A stretch of DNA of 64,000 nucleotides from Leptotrichia sp. OH3620_COT-345 (GTDB lineage Bacteria > Fusobacteriota > Fusobacteriia > Fusobacteriales > Leptotrichiaceae), in contig NZ_RQYW01000002.1 in NCBI RefSeq assembly GCF_003932895.1, forward strand, positions 124,001 to 188,000, in the 5' to 3' direction. The translations under genes were made by a program, and so were the position numbers. The number at the start of each line of letters is the position of its first letter. Positions within the stretch are counted from its first letter, which is position 1. Under the pieces are notes generated by a model, which was not told where the DNA came from, searched no databases, and was given only the letters and a program-made list of their open reading frames with translations. Positions 44,072-53,413 of the stretch are shown in pieces.

Positions 44072-46054
44072 TTATACATCCAGATTACGTACATAATTAG
44101 CGTTTTCTTCAATAAACTGTCTTCTCGGCTCTACTTTATCTCCCATCAATATATTAAACATTTTATCTGCATAAGAAGCATCTTCCATAGTAACTCTAAG
44201 CAATGTCCTTACCTCAGGATCAAGAGTCGTTTCCCATAACTGCTCGGGGTTCATTTCTCCCAGTCCTTTATATCTTTGTATAGTGTATCTTCTGTTATCT
44301 CTTTCCAACACTGAAGTTATTTTTCTTAACTGTTCATCAGAATAAGCATACTTTATGGCTTTTCCCGCCTGCACTTTATAAAGGGGCGGTTGAGCGATAT
44401 ATATATATCCTTCATTTATAAGTTCTCTTAACTGTCTGTAAAAGAACGTAAGCATTAATGTCCTTATGTGAGCTCCATCCACATCTGCATCGGTCATTAT
44501 AATAATCTTGTGATACCTTAATTTTTCCAAGTCCATATCATCACCGAAACCGGCTCCGAAAGCTGTTATCATTGCTCTTATTTCAGCATTTTCAAGTAAC
44601 TTGTGCATTCCTGATTTTTCTACGTTCAGTATTTTTCCTCTTAAAGGCAGTATTGCTTGAAATCTTCTGTCTCTTCCCTGTTTTGCCGAACCTCCTGCGG
44701 AATTACCTTCGACTATGAATATTTCAGATTCTGAGGGATCCTTTGAAGAACAATCAGCCAATTTTCCCGGAAGTGAACCTACTTCAAGAGTATTTTTCCT
44801 TAAAACAAGTTCTCTTGCTTTTTTAGCAGCTTCTCTCGCCCTTTTGGACATTGACATTTTTTCTATTATTTTTTCAGCCTCTTTAGGATGATCCTCCAAA
44901 TAAAATTTCAGATTGTTTCCTACTATATTTGATACAATCCCTGTAACTTCACTATTTCCAAGCTTTGTTTTAGTCTGTCCTTCAAACTGAGGTTCAGGTA
45001 TTTTTACACTTATTACGCATACAAGACCTTCCCTTACATCAGTTCCTTGAAAAGTCCCGTCTTTATCTTTTATTATATTCATTTGCTTTGCAACATCATT
45101 TATAGTTCTCGTAAGAGCGGTTCTGAATCCGCTTACATGTGTTCCTCCTTCATGAGTATTTATATTATTTACAAAAGAATAAACATTTTCTCTTTGAGAA
45201 ATAGTATAACTCATAGCTATTTCCACTTCGACAAATTTTGCAGACTTTATTTTTTTTACGGTATTTCCGTTATCATCGACACCTTCTATTTCTTTTGCTT
45301 CTTCGATTTCATAAGTATCACTCATATATATTATCTCATCGGTTATTTTTTCTTCATCGGCTATTTCTGCAAGAAAATCCTTTATTCCCCCTTCAAAGAG
45401 AAATTCTTCCTTTCTTTCTTTTTCTTTATCTCTTTCATCAAAAAGAGATATTTTCAGCCCTTTATTCAGATATGCCAATTCTTTTAATCTTGATTCCAAT
45501 ACCGAAAAATCATAAACTGTTGTTTCAAATATTTCCGAATCGGCTTTAAATTTTGTAGTCGTCCCGTGAACTCCATGAGGAGCTTCTCCTAAATTTTCGA
45601 CACCAGTTACAGGTTCTCCTCTTTTATATACCTGTCTTACAACCTGCCCGTCTCTTGTTACGGTTACTTCCAACCATTCGGACAGAGCATTTACTACTGA
45701 TACCCCTACTCCGTGGAGTCCTCCTGAAACTTTGTAATTATCATTGTCAAATTTTCCCCCTGCATGAAGCACTGTCATAACTACTTCCAATGTTGATTTC
45801 CCTGTTTCATGAGTTGTGAAAGGTATTCCTCTTCCATTATCAGAAACTTCTATTATATTATCTTCAAGAATTTTTACAGTTATATTATCACATACACCTG
45901 CCAATGCTTCATCCACACTGTTATCCACTATTTCCCAGACAAGATGATGAAGTCCTCTGGATGATGTCGATCCTATATACATTCCGGGTCTTTTTCTTAC
46001 CGCCTCCAGTCCTTCCAATACTTTAATGTTCTCGGCTCCGTAATTATTGGCCAT
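44072..46054 (-). CDS. gyrB: DNA gyrase subunit B
   Basis: About 660 aa ATPase subunit. GHKL features: [39 protein letters not shown] and [14 protein letters not shown]; Toprim features: [18 protein letters not shown] and [16 protein letters not shown]; the C-terminal [17 protein letters not shown]. The ATG at 46054 ([15 protein letters not shown]) has GGAGG upstream; the codon 12 nt earlier overlaps the SD. Upstream lies the LPS-kinase-like gene, an order also close to B. subtilis remB-gyrB-gyrA. Confidence 0.98.
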   Translation of the reverse strand: MANNYGAENIKVLEGLEAVRKRPGMYIGSTSSRGLHHLVWEIVDNSVDEALAGVCDNITVKILEDNIIEVSDNGRGIPFTTHETGKSTLEVVMTVLHAGGKFDNDNYKVSGGLHGVGVSVVNALSEWLEVTVTRDGQVVRQVYKRGEPVTGVENLGEAPHGVHGTTTKFKADSEIFETTVYDFSVLESRLKELAYLNKGLKISLFDERDKEKERKEEFLFEGGIKDFLAEIADEEKITDEIIYMSDTYEIEEAKEIEGVDDNGNTVKKIKSAKFVEVEIAMSYTISQRENVYSFVNNINTHEGGTHVSGFRTALTRTINDVAKQMNIIKDKDGTFQGTDVREGLVCVISVKIPEPQFEGQTKTKLGNSEVTGIVSNIVGNNLKFYLEDHPKEAEKIIEKMSMSKRAREAAKKARELVLRKNTLEVGSLPGKLADCSSKDPSESEIFIVEGNSAGGSAKQGRDRRFQAILPLRGKILNVEKSGMHKLLENAEIRAMITAFGAGFGDDMDLEKLRYHKIIIMTDADVDGAHIRTLMLTFFYRQLRELINEGYIYIAQPPLYKVQAGKAIKYAYSDEQLRKITSVLERDNRRYTIQRYKGLGEMNPEQLWETTLDPEVRTLLRVTMEDASYADKMFNILMGDKVEPRRQFIEENANYVRNLDV

Positions 46055-46078
46055 TTTTTCCTCCACTTTCCATAATTT

Positions 46079-46900
46079 TTAATTTTTTTTCTTTCTGAAT
46101 ATCTCCCTCAGAAATCTGGTATTATCTTTGAATAATACTCTATATTTATGTACTGTCACATAAAAGTACAGTTTTTTAAACACTTTTTCATAAGATATTT
46201 TATAAAGTTTTGCGTATTCTCTGGAAAACTTCTCTACAAAAATTCTGAATTCCATCATTCTTGAAACATTTTTCATTCTTGTATTAAAATTAAGTTTTTC
46301 ATAAAATTTCATTCTATTCAGGTCTACAAGATAAAATCCGTATTTATCCCCTTCTTTTTTTATGAGTACATTTCCCGGGGAAAAATCTTCAAACTTTATA
46401 CCTTTTTCATGCAAGTCAAAAGTAAATTCTGTGAATTGCTTTATTATCTCATCTTTGTTATTTGATATTTTCATTTTCATATCAAGAGGCATTTCCTCAT
46501 TCCAAAAAACTTCTCTACATGTAAAATCATATTTCAGCTCTTCACTTATATAAAAATTTATTTTTTCTCCTGTTACTCTATCTGTATAGTCATCAAAATA
46601 AGCTATCGGTTCAGGAGTTTTTATATTTTTTTCAAGGAGTTTATTTGCAAATTCATAAGATCTTTTTGCTTTTGAACCAATAAAATATTTATATATAAAT
46701 TGAGACAAAATATTTTTTCTTCCGAATTTTTTTATATTTATTTCTTTTTCTTTTCCATTATTTATTATTTTAAATTTTTTTATCTGATTTCTTCCTCCTT
46801 GAGTGACAAACTCTCCGGAAGAATTAAAATTTCCCAACACATCAAATAAAACATCTTTACTGTAATTTTCTTTTATTTTATAGTTCTGTTTATTTATCAT
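46079..46900 (-). CDS. LPS-core kinase-like protein (WaaP/InaA/Kdo kinase family)
   Basis: 273 aa small kinase fold. The Gly-rich loop is modest (GGRNQIKKFKI); the catalytic segment is GIKFEDFSPGNVLI (Asp and Asn) and the metal segment FYLVDLNRM. This matches lipopolysaccharide kinases that phosphorylate Kdo or heptose on the inner core, which agrees with a double-membraned organism. The C-terminus is Lys/Arg-rich, suited to a membrane-surface enzyme. It lies upstream of gyrB. Other small-molecule kinases of this fold cannot be excluded. Confidence 0.75.
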   Translation of the reverse strand: MINKQNYKIKENYSKDVLFDVLGNFNSSGEFVTQGGRNQIKKFKIINNGKEKEINIKKFGRKNILSQFIYKYFIGSKAKRSYEFANKLLEKNIKTPEPIAYFDDYTDRVTGEKINFYISEELKYDFTCREVFWNEEMPLDMKMKISNNKDEIIKQFTEFTFDLHEKGIKFEDFSPGNVLIKKEGDKYGFYLVDLNRMKFYEKLNFNTRMKNVSRMMEFRIFVEKFSREYAKLYKISYEKVFKKLYFYVTVHKYRVLFKDNTRFLREIFRKKKN

Positions 46901-46997
46901 TGTTTTAAAGCCTCTTTATCTTCTTTATATATTTTAATTTTATCATAAAAACACGGGCTTTTCAAATTACTGACTTTGTCAGAGGTTTTCTTTAATT

Positions 46998-48008
46998 TTA
47001 TTTTCCGCTCTGTTTCATTAATTTTGCATATTTCCTTTTTGATTTCATTATTCTTTTTCTCGCACTTTTAACAAGTTCTTTATCATCTACTTTCTTTTCT
47101 ACTTTTTTTATGAACTCCAGGGCTTTGTCAAAATCTTTCAACATTTCGGAAATATAAGCCGAATTAAAATAATGGAGAGGATTTTCAGGATTCAATATAA
47201 GAAGCTTCTCACATATTTTTTTTGCCCTTTGAAAATCCTCTATATATGCTGCATACCGTCCTTCAAGATTAAGTGATTTTTCTCTTTGAACGGAACTGTT
47301 AGCATAATTTATAAACAACAGTTCTATTTCCTCATATTTTTTTTCTTTCAGAAGAAATTCATAAAATGTTTCATATGCGTATTCATCGGCATTTTCACAA
47401 TTTATAGCTATATTATAACTATGTTCCGATCCTTCTGTATCACCTTTTTTATTTTTCACATTCGCTATTTTTGTATAAATATAATATTCTTCCACATTAT
47501 TTTGAAATTTTTCCAATATTTCTTCATAAATTTTTAAAGCATCATCATATTTTCCCTGTTTTATAAAACATTCAGCCTTATCCATATAACCATCTGAATT
47601 TTCAGGATCCATTTTTATAGCATCATTTATAATACTCATGGCTTTTTTATAGTATTTCATATCCACATAGGCAAGTCCTATATTTAAAAGCACATAATAA
47701 TCTTCTTGAAATTCCATATACTTCTTATAAAAATATATGGCTTTTTTAGGTTTTCCCAGAGACTGATGTATATATCCCATATTAAAAAGAATCAGATTAT
47801 CTTCTTTATTATTTTTATAAGCCCTTTCGCAATGTATAAGTGCTTCTTTATAAAATCCTACACTTGTGTATATTTTCGTAAGAAGAACAAGAGCTTCATA
47901 ATTATTTTCATTAATTTCAAGTACTGTTTCCAAATATAAGACAGCGTCATCATATTTCATTTCATCATAAGATTTTACAGCTTCCTGCAATAATTCCGTT
48001 ATTTTCAT
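46998..48008 (-). CDS. tetratricopeptide repeat protein
   Basis: 336 aa with about eight to nine consecutive TPR helix pairs and no signal peptide. Examples are YDDAVLYLETVLEINENNYE, GFYKEALIHCERAY, GKPKKAIYFYKKYMEF and GKYDDALKIYEEILEKF. TPR arrays mediate protein contacts; no partner is indicated. AAGGAG precedes the ATG. It lies in the leftward origin cluster after remB (12-nt gap), so it is likely cotranscribed with recF and dciA. Confidence 0.88.
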   Translation of the reverse strand: MKITELLQEAVKSYDEMKYDDAVLYLETVLEINENNYEALVLLTKIYTSVGFYKEALIHCERAYKNNKEDNLILFNMGYIHQSLGKPKKAIYFYKKYMEFQEDYYVLLNIGLAYVDMKYYKKAMSIINDAIKMDPENSDGYMDKAECFIKQGKYDDALKIYEEILEKFQNNVEEYYIYTKIANVKNKKGDTEGSEHSYNIAINCENADEYAYETFYEFLLKEKKYEEIELLFINYANSSVQREKSLNLEGRYAAYIEDFQRAKKICEKLLILNPENPLHYFNSAYISEMLKDFDKALEFIKKVEKKVDDKELVKSARKRIMKSKRKYAKLMKQSGK

Positions 48009-48020
48009 TTTTCTCCTTAT

Positions 48021-48281
48021 TTAAAATAATACACTGTTTACTAAATTATCATATTCATCAGCTCTCATTTTCAATGCCCTGTTTGTATATGATGTTATAT
48101 AAACAAATCTTTTTGTAAATATAATTGTTCTCTTTTCCTTTTTTTCAGCTGATAAATTCAGTATTTTTCTTTTCCCTGCTGTTTTTATAATATCATTTTT
48201 TAAAATAAAATCATTATAATCAATAAGCAGTTCTATTTCATTTAAGTTTATATATATATTATTTTCTATGTACAGATACAT
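48021..48281 (-). CDS. remB: DUF370 protein, RemB (YaaB)-like
   Basis: 86 aa. Starts MYLYIENNIYINLNEIELLI, with the later RTIIFTKRFVYITSYTNRALKMR matching the RemB end pattern (strand, then Ser/Thr and LKKR-type motif). In B. subtilis remB (yaaB) lies between recF and gyrB, as here, and the RemA/RemB family includes DNA-binding matrix regulators. Sequence similarity alone is weak; synteny carries much of the call. Confidence 0.7.
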   Translation of the reverse strand: MYLYIENNIYINLNEIELLIDYNDFILKNDIIKTAGKRKILNLSAEKKEKRTIIFTKRFVYITSYTNRALKMRADEYDNLVNSVLF

Positions 48282-48359
48282 TTTTTCATTTTTCCATTCT
48301 TTCTCAGTGTTAAATATATTATATCATTTTTTGTCTTTTTTATAAATATGAATTGTATT

Positions 48360-49349
48360 TTATTTATATTTTTTCATATATTCCCTTTCATTTTTCAACT
48401 TTCTTATTATTTTTTTTCTTTCAATATTAAAAACATTTTTATCATCAGTTCCGATTTTATAATCTATATAATTTTTGACATATACTTCAAAATCTATATT
48501 TGCCTCATTTTTTATTTCATTTTTATAATCTTCGCTATATTCTATTTCAATATTTTTCGTAATATAAAAATCTAAAAGCTCATTATATGACCGCTGAGCT
48601 AAAATATCTCTTACTTTATAATATACCTGCCATTCCGTTCCTGCTTTACTTACTGCCTCCCTTTCTCCGATTAAAGGGTTTTCAGTTATTATTTTCATCA
48701 TTCTTTCCTGTTTAATATTTTCTTCCTTTTCATAACAGTTAAAACATATTTTTTGATTTTTGAGAGGATAAAAAATGTCCTGACACTTTTCACATTTTAT
48801 ATATCCTCTTGAAATAAGAAATATATCTTTTTTTTTCCTGTTTATAGCTATCTTTTCAAGTTTTTCTCTGATATCTTCATATTTTTCATCTATTTTCCTT
48901 ATACATTTTCTTATGTCTTCCATTTCTGAAAAAGGAAGCTCTATTTCTTCTTCTATTTCTTCAATATCTGCACTTTTAACTTTTTTTATTTCTTCTTCTT
49001 CAATTTTTCCTGTCATTTCTTCTATAAGGTTTCTTCTTATTCTTTCGTTTATTTTTTTTATTTCCAGCTCATTTACAATTTCTTTCCGGAAAAATTCGTT
49101 TATTTTCCGAACAATTATATTTGAATGTATGACAATGCTATGGTAAATGACAGGATCACTTACATTTACAGTTAATTTTCCTTCATAAAATTTTTTAGGA
49201 AAAGATTTAGTACCTATTTCTTTTCCTGTAATTTCTTTCCAGTTTTTACTTATTTTCCATAAAACATATTTTCCGCTCTTAAATGCTGAAATTCGCGTTT
49301 CAGTAATATTTTCTATTATTTTTCCTGTACTTTTCACACTGTTACTCAT
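48360..49349 (-). CDS. dciA: DciA-like (DUF721) helicase loader with zinc-ribbon extension
   Basis: 329 aa. The N-terminal 100 residues fit DUF721/DciA, the widespread loader of replicative helicase in bacteria lacking DnaC: WKISKNWKEITGKEIGTKS, KFYEGKLTVNVSDPVIY, NIIVRKINEFF. A long acidic coiled coil (about 100-175) follows, then a four-Cys zinc ribbon (CEKCQDIFY ... KICFNCYEK, about 185-205) and a further helical domain. Canonical DciA is about 100-180 aa, so the ribbon and tail are unusual. It overlaps recF by 8 nt, close to dnaA, consistent with a replication role. Confidence 0.75.
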   Translation of the reverse strand: MSNSVKSTGKIIENITETRISAFKSGKYVLWKISKNWKEITGKEIGTKSFPKKFYEGKLTVNVSDPVIYHSIVIHSNIIVRKINEFFRKEIVNELEIKKINERIRRNLIEEMTGKIEEEEIKKVKSADIEEIEEEIELPFSEMEDIRKCIRKIDEKYEDIREKLEKIAINRKKKDIFLISRGYIKCEKCQDIFYPLKNQKICFNCYEKEENIKQERMMKIITENPLIGEREAVSKAGTEWQVYYKVRDILAQRSYNELLDFYITKNIEIEYSEDYKNEIKNEANIDFEVYVKNYIDYKIGTDDKNVFNIERKKIIRKLKNEREYMKKYK

Positions 49350-50433
49350 CTTCAGTCACTTTCCCTTTTTCAATAATAAATCTTTTTCCTTTTATATTAA
49401 GGTCTTCAGTAGATGTAATAAAACACTGTATTTTTTTATTTACAAAGTAATCAAGAATACTTTTTTTCCTTATTTCATCAAAATAAGAAGCTATATCATC
49501 CATTATAAAAACGGGATATTCATTTTTTTCTTTTACAAGCATATCTATTTCAGATATTTTAAGGGAAAATATAATGGATTTTTTTTCTCCTTGAGATGAA
49601 AAAGATTTAGCATTTCTTCCATTTAATTCAAATATAAAATCATCTTTCTGAGGACCTGTAAGACTGTATCCGATAAATTTTTCCCTTTCATTTTTTCTTT
49701 TCACATTTTCTTTAAATTTTTCTTTTATTTCATCTTTTGATTTTCTTTCAATATCCCCTAAAAAACAAACATATTTTAACTTCAGTTCCGATTTTTGATC
49801 AAACAGCTTCCTATAGTTCAAGTTAAGCAATATAGATATCTTTTTTATAAATTCTCTTCTGTAAACTATTATCTCGGTTCCTTCTTCTATAAATTTATCA
49901 TTATATATTTTATATATATCTTCGTGAGTTTTCTTTTCTTTTATCAGTTTATTCCTCGTTTTCAGTATTTTTTCAAAATCTACTATTGATTTTAAATACT
50001 CTTTTTTCGCTTGAGATATTTCATAATTAAAAAAATTTCTTCTTATACCGGGATTTCCTGTTATAATTTCTATATCTTCAGGAATAAAGGAAATTATATT
50101 AAGTAATCCTACATAGTCTATATATCTGTTTTTATTTTTGTTAATATAAAAATCTTTTCTTTCTTCATTTACATCTACTGCTAAAATATTTTCTTCATTA
50201 TTTTTATTTACATATTTTCCGAAAACGGTAACTCTGTTTCTGTTATACCTGAAAAGTTCTTTTGTCTTTTTTGTTCTGAAACTTTTTCCGGTTGCTAAAA
50301 AATGAACAGCTTCAATAAACGATGTTTTTCCCTGTCCATTTTTTCCGTATATTAAATTAAAATTCCTGTCAAGTTCCGTTTTCGTATCTTCAAGACACCT
50401 GAAATTACTGTAACTTATTTGTTTCAAATACAT
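49342..50433 (-). CDS. recF: DNA replication and repair protein RecF
   Basis: 363 aa SMC-like ATPase that helps load RecA at gaps. Walker A IYGKNGQGKTSFIEAVHF, signature region SFSSQGEKKSIIFSLK, Walker B YPVFIMDDIASYFDE. N-terminus YLKQISYSNFRCLE is typical. It lies between rlbA and dciA; in many bacteria dnaN also lies here, but it is absent. Confidence 0.95.
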   Translation of the reverse strand: MYLKQISYSNFRCLEDTKTELDRNFNLIYGKNGQGKTSFIEAVHFLATGKSFRTKKTKELFRYNRNRVTVFGKYVNKNNEENILAVDVNEERKDFYINKNKNRYIDYVGLLNIISFIPEDIEIITGNPGIRRNFFNYEISQAKKEYLKSIVDFEKILKTRNKLIKEKKTHEDIYKIYNDKFIEEGTEIIVYRREFIKKISILLNLNYRKLFDQKSELKLKYVCFLGDIERKSKDEIKEKFKENVKRKNEREKFIGYSLTGPQKDDFIFELNGRNAKSFSSQGEKKSIIFSLKISEIDMLVKEKNEYPVFIMDDIASYFDEIRKKSILDYFVNKKIQCFITSTEDLNIKGKRFIIEKGKVTEDE

Positions 50434-50456
50434 ATATTATCCTCTTTTCAGAGCTT

Positions 50457-50699
50457 TTAAGACAGATATTTCACTGTAACTTTTCTTCCCTTAAACTCCA
50501 CTATATCTCCGGAATATATTTTTTTCCCTCGTCTTGTTTCGATTTCTCCATTGACTTTTACTTTTCCTGTCAATATAAATATTTTCGCTTCCGCTCCTGA
50601 GGAAGTAAAATTAGCCCATTTTAATAACTGATCCAGTTTTATAAATTCAGTCATTATCTCTATTTTTTCTGTTTTTTCATTTTCCATCCTGAAATTCAT
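50457..50699 (-). CDS. rlbA: S4-domain RNA-binding protein RlbA (YaaA-like)
   Basis: 80 aa S4 domain: TEFIKLDQLLKWANFTSSGA, then ILTGKVKVNGEIETRRGKKI and GDIVEFKG. Family members lie between dnaN and recF in many genomes and bind RNA, probably in ribosome assembly. The start is uncertain: at 50699 the AAAGGAT is only 2 nt from the ATG; the ATG at residue 5 or 16 is possible. Confidence 0.88.
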   Translation of the reverse strand: MNFRMENEKTEKIEIMTEFIKLDQLLKWANFTSSGAEAKIFILTGKVKVNGEIETRRGKKIYSGDIVEFKGRKVTVKYLS

Positions 50700-50741
50700 A
50701 TCCTTTCAGTTTAATTTTTATCCATATGTATATTATCTATA

Positions 50742-52100
50742 CTATTGTACTATTTTTTGTCTTACTCTGTCCAATTCTTTTTTGAATACTGTACTTTCCT
50801 CTATTTTCCCTTCTATTTTTCTTATACTGCTTATAACCGTGCTGTGATCTTTTCCTCCAAACAGCCCTCCTATTGTAGTAAGATTAAGATCAAGTATATC
50901 TTTCAATAAAAACATGGCTATTTGTCTTGCATTTACTATTTCCTGCTGTTTTTTTCTGGCTTTCATATCGGAAATAGGAATAGAATATTCTTCAGAAATT
51001 ACTTCTATTATTTTTTCAGCATTTATTTTTGATTGCTGACTTCTCATTCTGCTGGTAATCTCGTCCTGTACCTGCTGTAAAGTTATCCTTTCTTTCAGCA
51101 AATTTGCTCTTGCCGTTATTCCGTTTAATATACCTTCCAATTCTCTTACATTGGAGGATACCGACTCTGCTATATACTCAAGGATATTATTATCTATTTT
51201 TATTTTTTTCGTTTCCACTATGTTTTCAAGTATAGCTTTTCTCGTTTCATAACTCGGATATTGTATTTCCACCGAAAGACCTGCGACAAATCTCGATTCC
51301 AGTCTTTTTGATAAATTTTTAATGTCTTTCGGATATCTGTCGCTTATCATTATTATCTGTTTTCCCGATTCTTGCAATTTGTTAAAAGTATGGAAAAATT
51401 CCTCTTCAGTATCTCCTCCGCCCCTTGCAAATATTTTTTCAAAAAACTGTATATCATCTAAAAGAAGTACGTCAAGAGTTCTAAATACATCTCTGAAATT
51501 TTTCATCCTTCCTTCTCTTATAGCCGTAATATAATCATTTATAAATTCTTCAGTTGTACAGTAAAAAACTCTTTTTTCAGGACTCTTTTCTAAAATTGCA
51601 TTTCCTACAGCCTGCATAAGATGCGTTTTCCCTAATCCTGACCCTCCATATATAAATAAAGGATTATAAACTGAAACATCACTTTCTACAACAGCAAGAC
51701 AAGCATTAAATGCAAGTTTACTGTTATCTCCCACTATAAAATTATCAAGCCTGTTTTTAACATTAAGCCCTGTTTTCATTTTGTTTCTATGTTCCTTTAT
51801 TCTATATATGTTGTCAGGAGATAACTCTTTCGATCTTACACTAAACGATATCTTTATTTTCTCATCCGATACTATAAAAATATCATTTACCGTTTCTTCT
51901 ATATCTTTCTTATATTTTTCCATTTTATCTTTAATAAGAGATGAATTGCAATTTAGTGACAATATGTTATTTGAGAAATCACCTGCCTCAACATTTTTAA
52001 AAAAAGTATTATAATCCATTTCTGTAATATCCATTTCTTTTATTCTGTATTTTAAAAATTTTAATGTCTTTTCCCATAATTCCGAGGCATTTATTTCCAT
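50742..52100 (-). CDS. dnaA: chromosomal replication initiator DnaA
   Basis: 452 aa AAA+ initiator. Domain I at the N-terminus, short linker, AAA+ core with Walker A GGSGLGKTHLMQAVGN (about 150), Walker B VLLLDDIQFF, and domain IV DNA-binding helix with GGKDHSTVISSIRKI. Between Walker B and the usual EEFFHTFN there is a slightly longer loop (KIFARGGGDTE). The ATG has GGAG 8 nt upstream. Its DnaA boxes lie directly upstream in the origin region, allowing autoregulation. Confidence 0.98.
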   Translation of the reverse strand: MEINASELWEKTLKFLKYRIKEMDITEMDYNTFFKNVEAGDFSNNILSLNCNSSLIKDKMEKYKKDIEETVNDIFIVSDEKIKISFSVRSKELSPDNIYRIKEHRNKMKTGLNVKNRLDNFIVGDNSKLAFNACLAVVESDVSVYNPLFIYGGSGLGKTHLMQAVGNAILEKSPEKRVFYCTTEEFINDYITAIREGRMKNFRDVFRTLDVLLLDDIQFFEKIFARGGGDTEEEFFHTFNKLQESGKQIIMISDRYPKDIKNLSKRLESRFVAGLSVEIQYPSYETRKAILENIVETKKIKIDNNILEYIAESVSSNVRELEGILNGITARANLLKERITLQQVQDEITSRMRSQQSKINAEKIIEVISEEYSIPISDMKARKKQQEIVNARQIAMFLLKDILDLNLTTIGGLFGGKDHSTVISSIRKIEGKIEESTVFKKELDRVRQKIVQ

Positions 52101-52133
52101 TCTTAAAACTCCTTAAATGTATTTTGTAGTATG

Positions 52134-52162
52134 AATATATCATAAAAAAATTAAATAATCAA
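52134..52162 (-). promoter_or_regulatory. promoter of dnaA
   Basis: On the minus strand TTGATT (52162-52157), 17 nt, TATATT (52139-52134), 34 nt before the ATG and 30 nt from the nearest DnaA box. Confidence 0.65.
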
Positions 52163-52191
52163 GAAAGTACCTTTTAAACTTTTCAACATAC

Positions 52192-52560
52192 TTTTCCACA
52201 AAATTATATGCTTTTTTTAAAACTCTTCCGACTTTTCCACATTTTAACTTAGTTTTCCACATTAATACAATTTCATATTTTTTGAACAAAACTTTTTTTA
52301 TCCACATTTAAAAATTTTTTCTTAATTTCCTGTTTAAAAAAAGTGTATAAATAATTTTCCACACTTTTCCCTATAAATAACAACAGTTTTTTCTTTCCAC
52401 AAAAAAAGCATTTAAAGACTTTCAACAAAATAACACTCTATAATACTGTTACTAATAAATAATGTAATTTAATATATTATTTATTATTTAATGTTGAAAA
52501 AACTACAAACGGAAAAAAATAATATACTTTTTAAATAAAATTATGATTTTTAGAAATATT
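52192..52560. other. oriC: chromosomal replication origin oriC
   Basis: Six DnaA boxes of the form TTWTCCACA, all on the plus strand: 52192-52200, 52233-52241, 52253-52261, 52298-52306 (perfect TTATCCACA), 52355-52363 and 52393-52401 (CTTTCCACA). A nearly pure A/T stretch at about 52435-52510 follows, a good unwinding element. The site lies between dnaA and rpmH, and gene orientation switches here. Confidence 0.9.
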
Positions 52561-52562
52561 CC

Positions 52563-52591
52563 TTGACTTTTTTAAGAATTTTGTTTATTAT
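52563..52591 (+). promoter_or_regulatory. promoter of rpmH
   Basis: TTGACT (52563-52568), 17 nt, TATTAT (52586-52591), 65 nt before the ATG. Confidence 0.8.
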
Positions 52592-52655
52592 ATTGTGTAA
52601 ACAACTAAAAAATTAAGAGGGTTATAAATTAATATAATTACCAGAAAGGAAAAAA

Positions 52656-52793
52656 ATGACAAAGAGAACATACCAACCAAATAAAAGAAAAAGAAAAAAA
52701 GATCACGGATTCAGATCCAGAATGAAAACTAAAAGTGGAAGAAAAGTTTTAAAAAGAAGAAGAGAAAAAGGAAGAACAAAATTATCAGCATAA
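52656..52793 (+). CDS. rpmH: 50S ribosomal protein bL34
   Basis: 45 aa, highly basic: [19 protein letters not shown] then [20 protein letters not shown] and KLSA, the bL34 consensus, with an insertion-free length. AAAGGA lies 5 nt before the ATG. First gene rightward from the origin, followed by rnpA as in most bacteria. Confidence 0.98.
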   Translation: MTKRTYQPNKRKRKKDHGFRSRMKTKSGRKVLKRRREKGRTKLSA

Positions 52794-52824
52794 CCCGGTG
52801 ATTAAAAAACAACACCGGGTTTTT
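52793..52824 (+). terminator. terminator/attenuator between rpmH and rnpA
   Basis: ACCCGGTG (52793-52800), 12-nt loop, CACCGGGT (52813-52820), then TTTTAAAAAA. It starts at the last base of the rpmH stop and probably reduces rnpA expression relative to rpmH. Confidence 0.85.
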
Positions 52825-52853
52825 AAAAAATATTAAATTAAAGAGTTAAAATT

Positions 52854-53183
52854 ATGCAAATAAAAAAAATAAAAAAAAACAAAGACTTCTTTTCAATATA
52901 TAATAATTCAAAAAAAGTATACACAAAGTATGCTATTATTTTTATAAAAGAAAATAAAAGAAATGAACAAAGATTCGGTTTTGTTGCAAGTAAGAAAACA
53001 GGAAAAGCTATACAGAGAAATAGAATAAAAAGACTATTCAAAGAATTTGTAAGACTAAACAACCAAATATTTAAAAGAAATACGGATTATATATTTGTAG
53101 GAAAATCAATACTAAAAGAAAATATAAAAAAATTAAAATATAAAGATATTGAAAAAGATATATTAAAGGTGATGAAAAAATGA
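52854..53183 (+). CDS. rnpA: ribonuclease P protein component
   Basis: 109 aa basic protein that assists RNase P RNA in tRNA 5' processing. The family motif is [20 protein letters not shown]; the N-terminus has [15 protein letters not shown]. It overlaps yidD by 4 nt. The SD is weak (AAAGAG). Confidence 0.95.
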   Translation: MQIKKIKKNKDFFSIYNNSKKVYTKYAIIFIKENKRNEQRFGFVASKKTGKAIQRNRIKRLFKEFVRLNNQIFKRNTDYIFVGKSILKENIKKLKYKDIEKDILKVMKK

Positions 53184-53389
53184 AATATATATTTTTATTT
53201 TTAATAAATCTTTATCAGAAATTCTTTTCAGGAGCATTTGGCAGAAAATGTAGGTTTTATCCAACCTGTTCGGAATATTCAAAACAGGCGATAAAAAAAT
53301 ATGGAGCTATAAAAGGAGTATATTTAAGTATAAAAAGGATATTAAAATGTCATCCTTTTAATAAAGGGGGATATGATCCTTTGAAATAA
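53180..53389 (+). CDS. yidD: membrane protein insertion efficiency factor YidD
   Basis: 69 aa. The YidD signature is complete: [20 protein letters not shown], then [15 protein letters not shown] and [11 protein letters not shown]. An amphipathic N-terminus attaches it to the membrane where it aids YidC. The ATGA overlap with rnpA and 24-nt gap to yidC show one operon. Confidence 0.95.
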   Translation: MKYIFLFLINLYQKFFSGAFGRKCRFYPTCSEYSKQAIKKYGAIKGVYLSIKRILKCHPFNKGGYDPLK

Positions 53390-53413
53390 CAAAATTAATG
53401 GAGGAAATAAAAT

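Noticed and set aside
45047-45487. Plus-strand 146-codon ORF opposite gyrB
   Set aside because: Antisense frame of gyrB without SD or recognisable domain.
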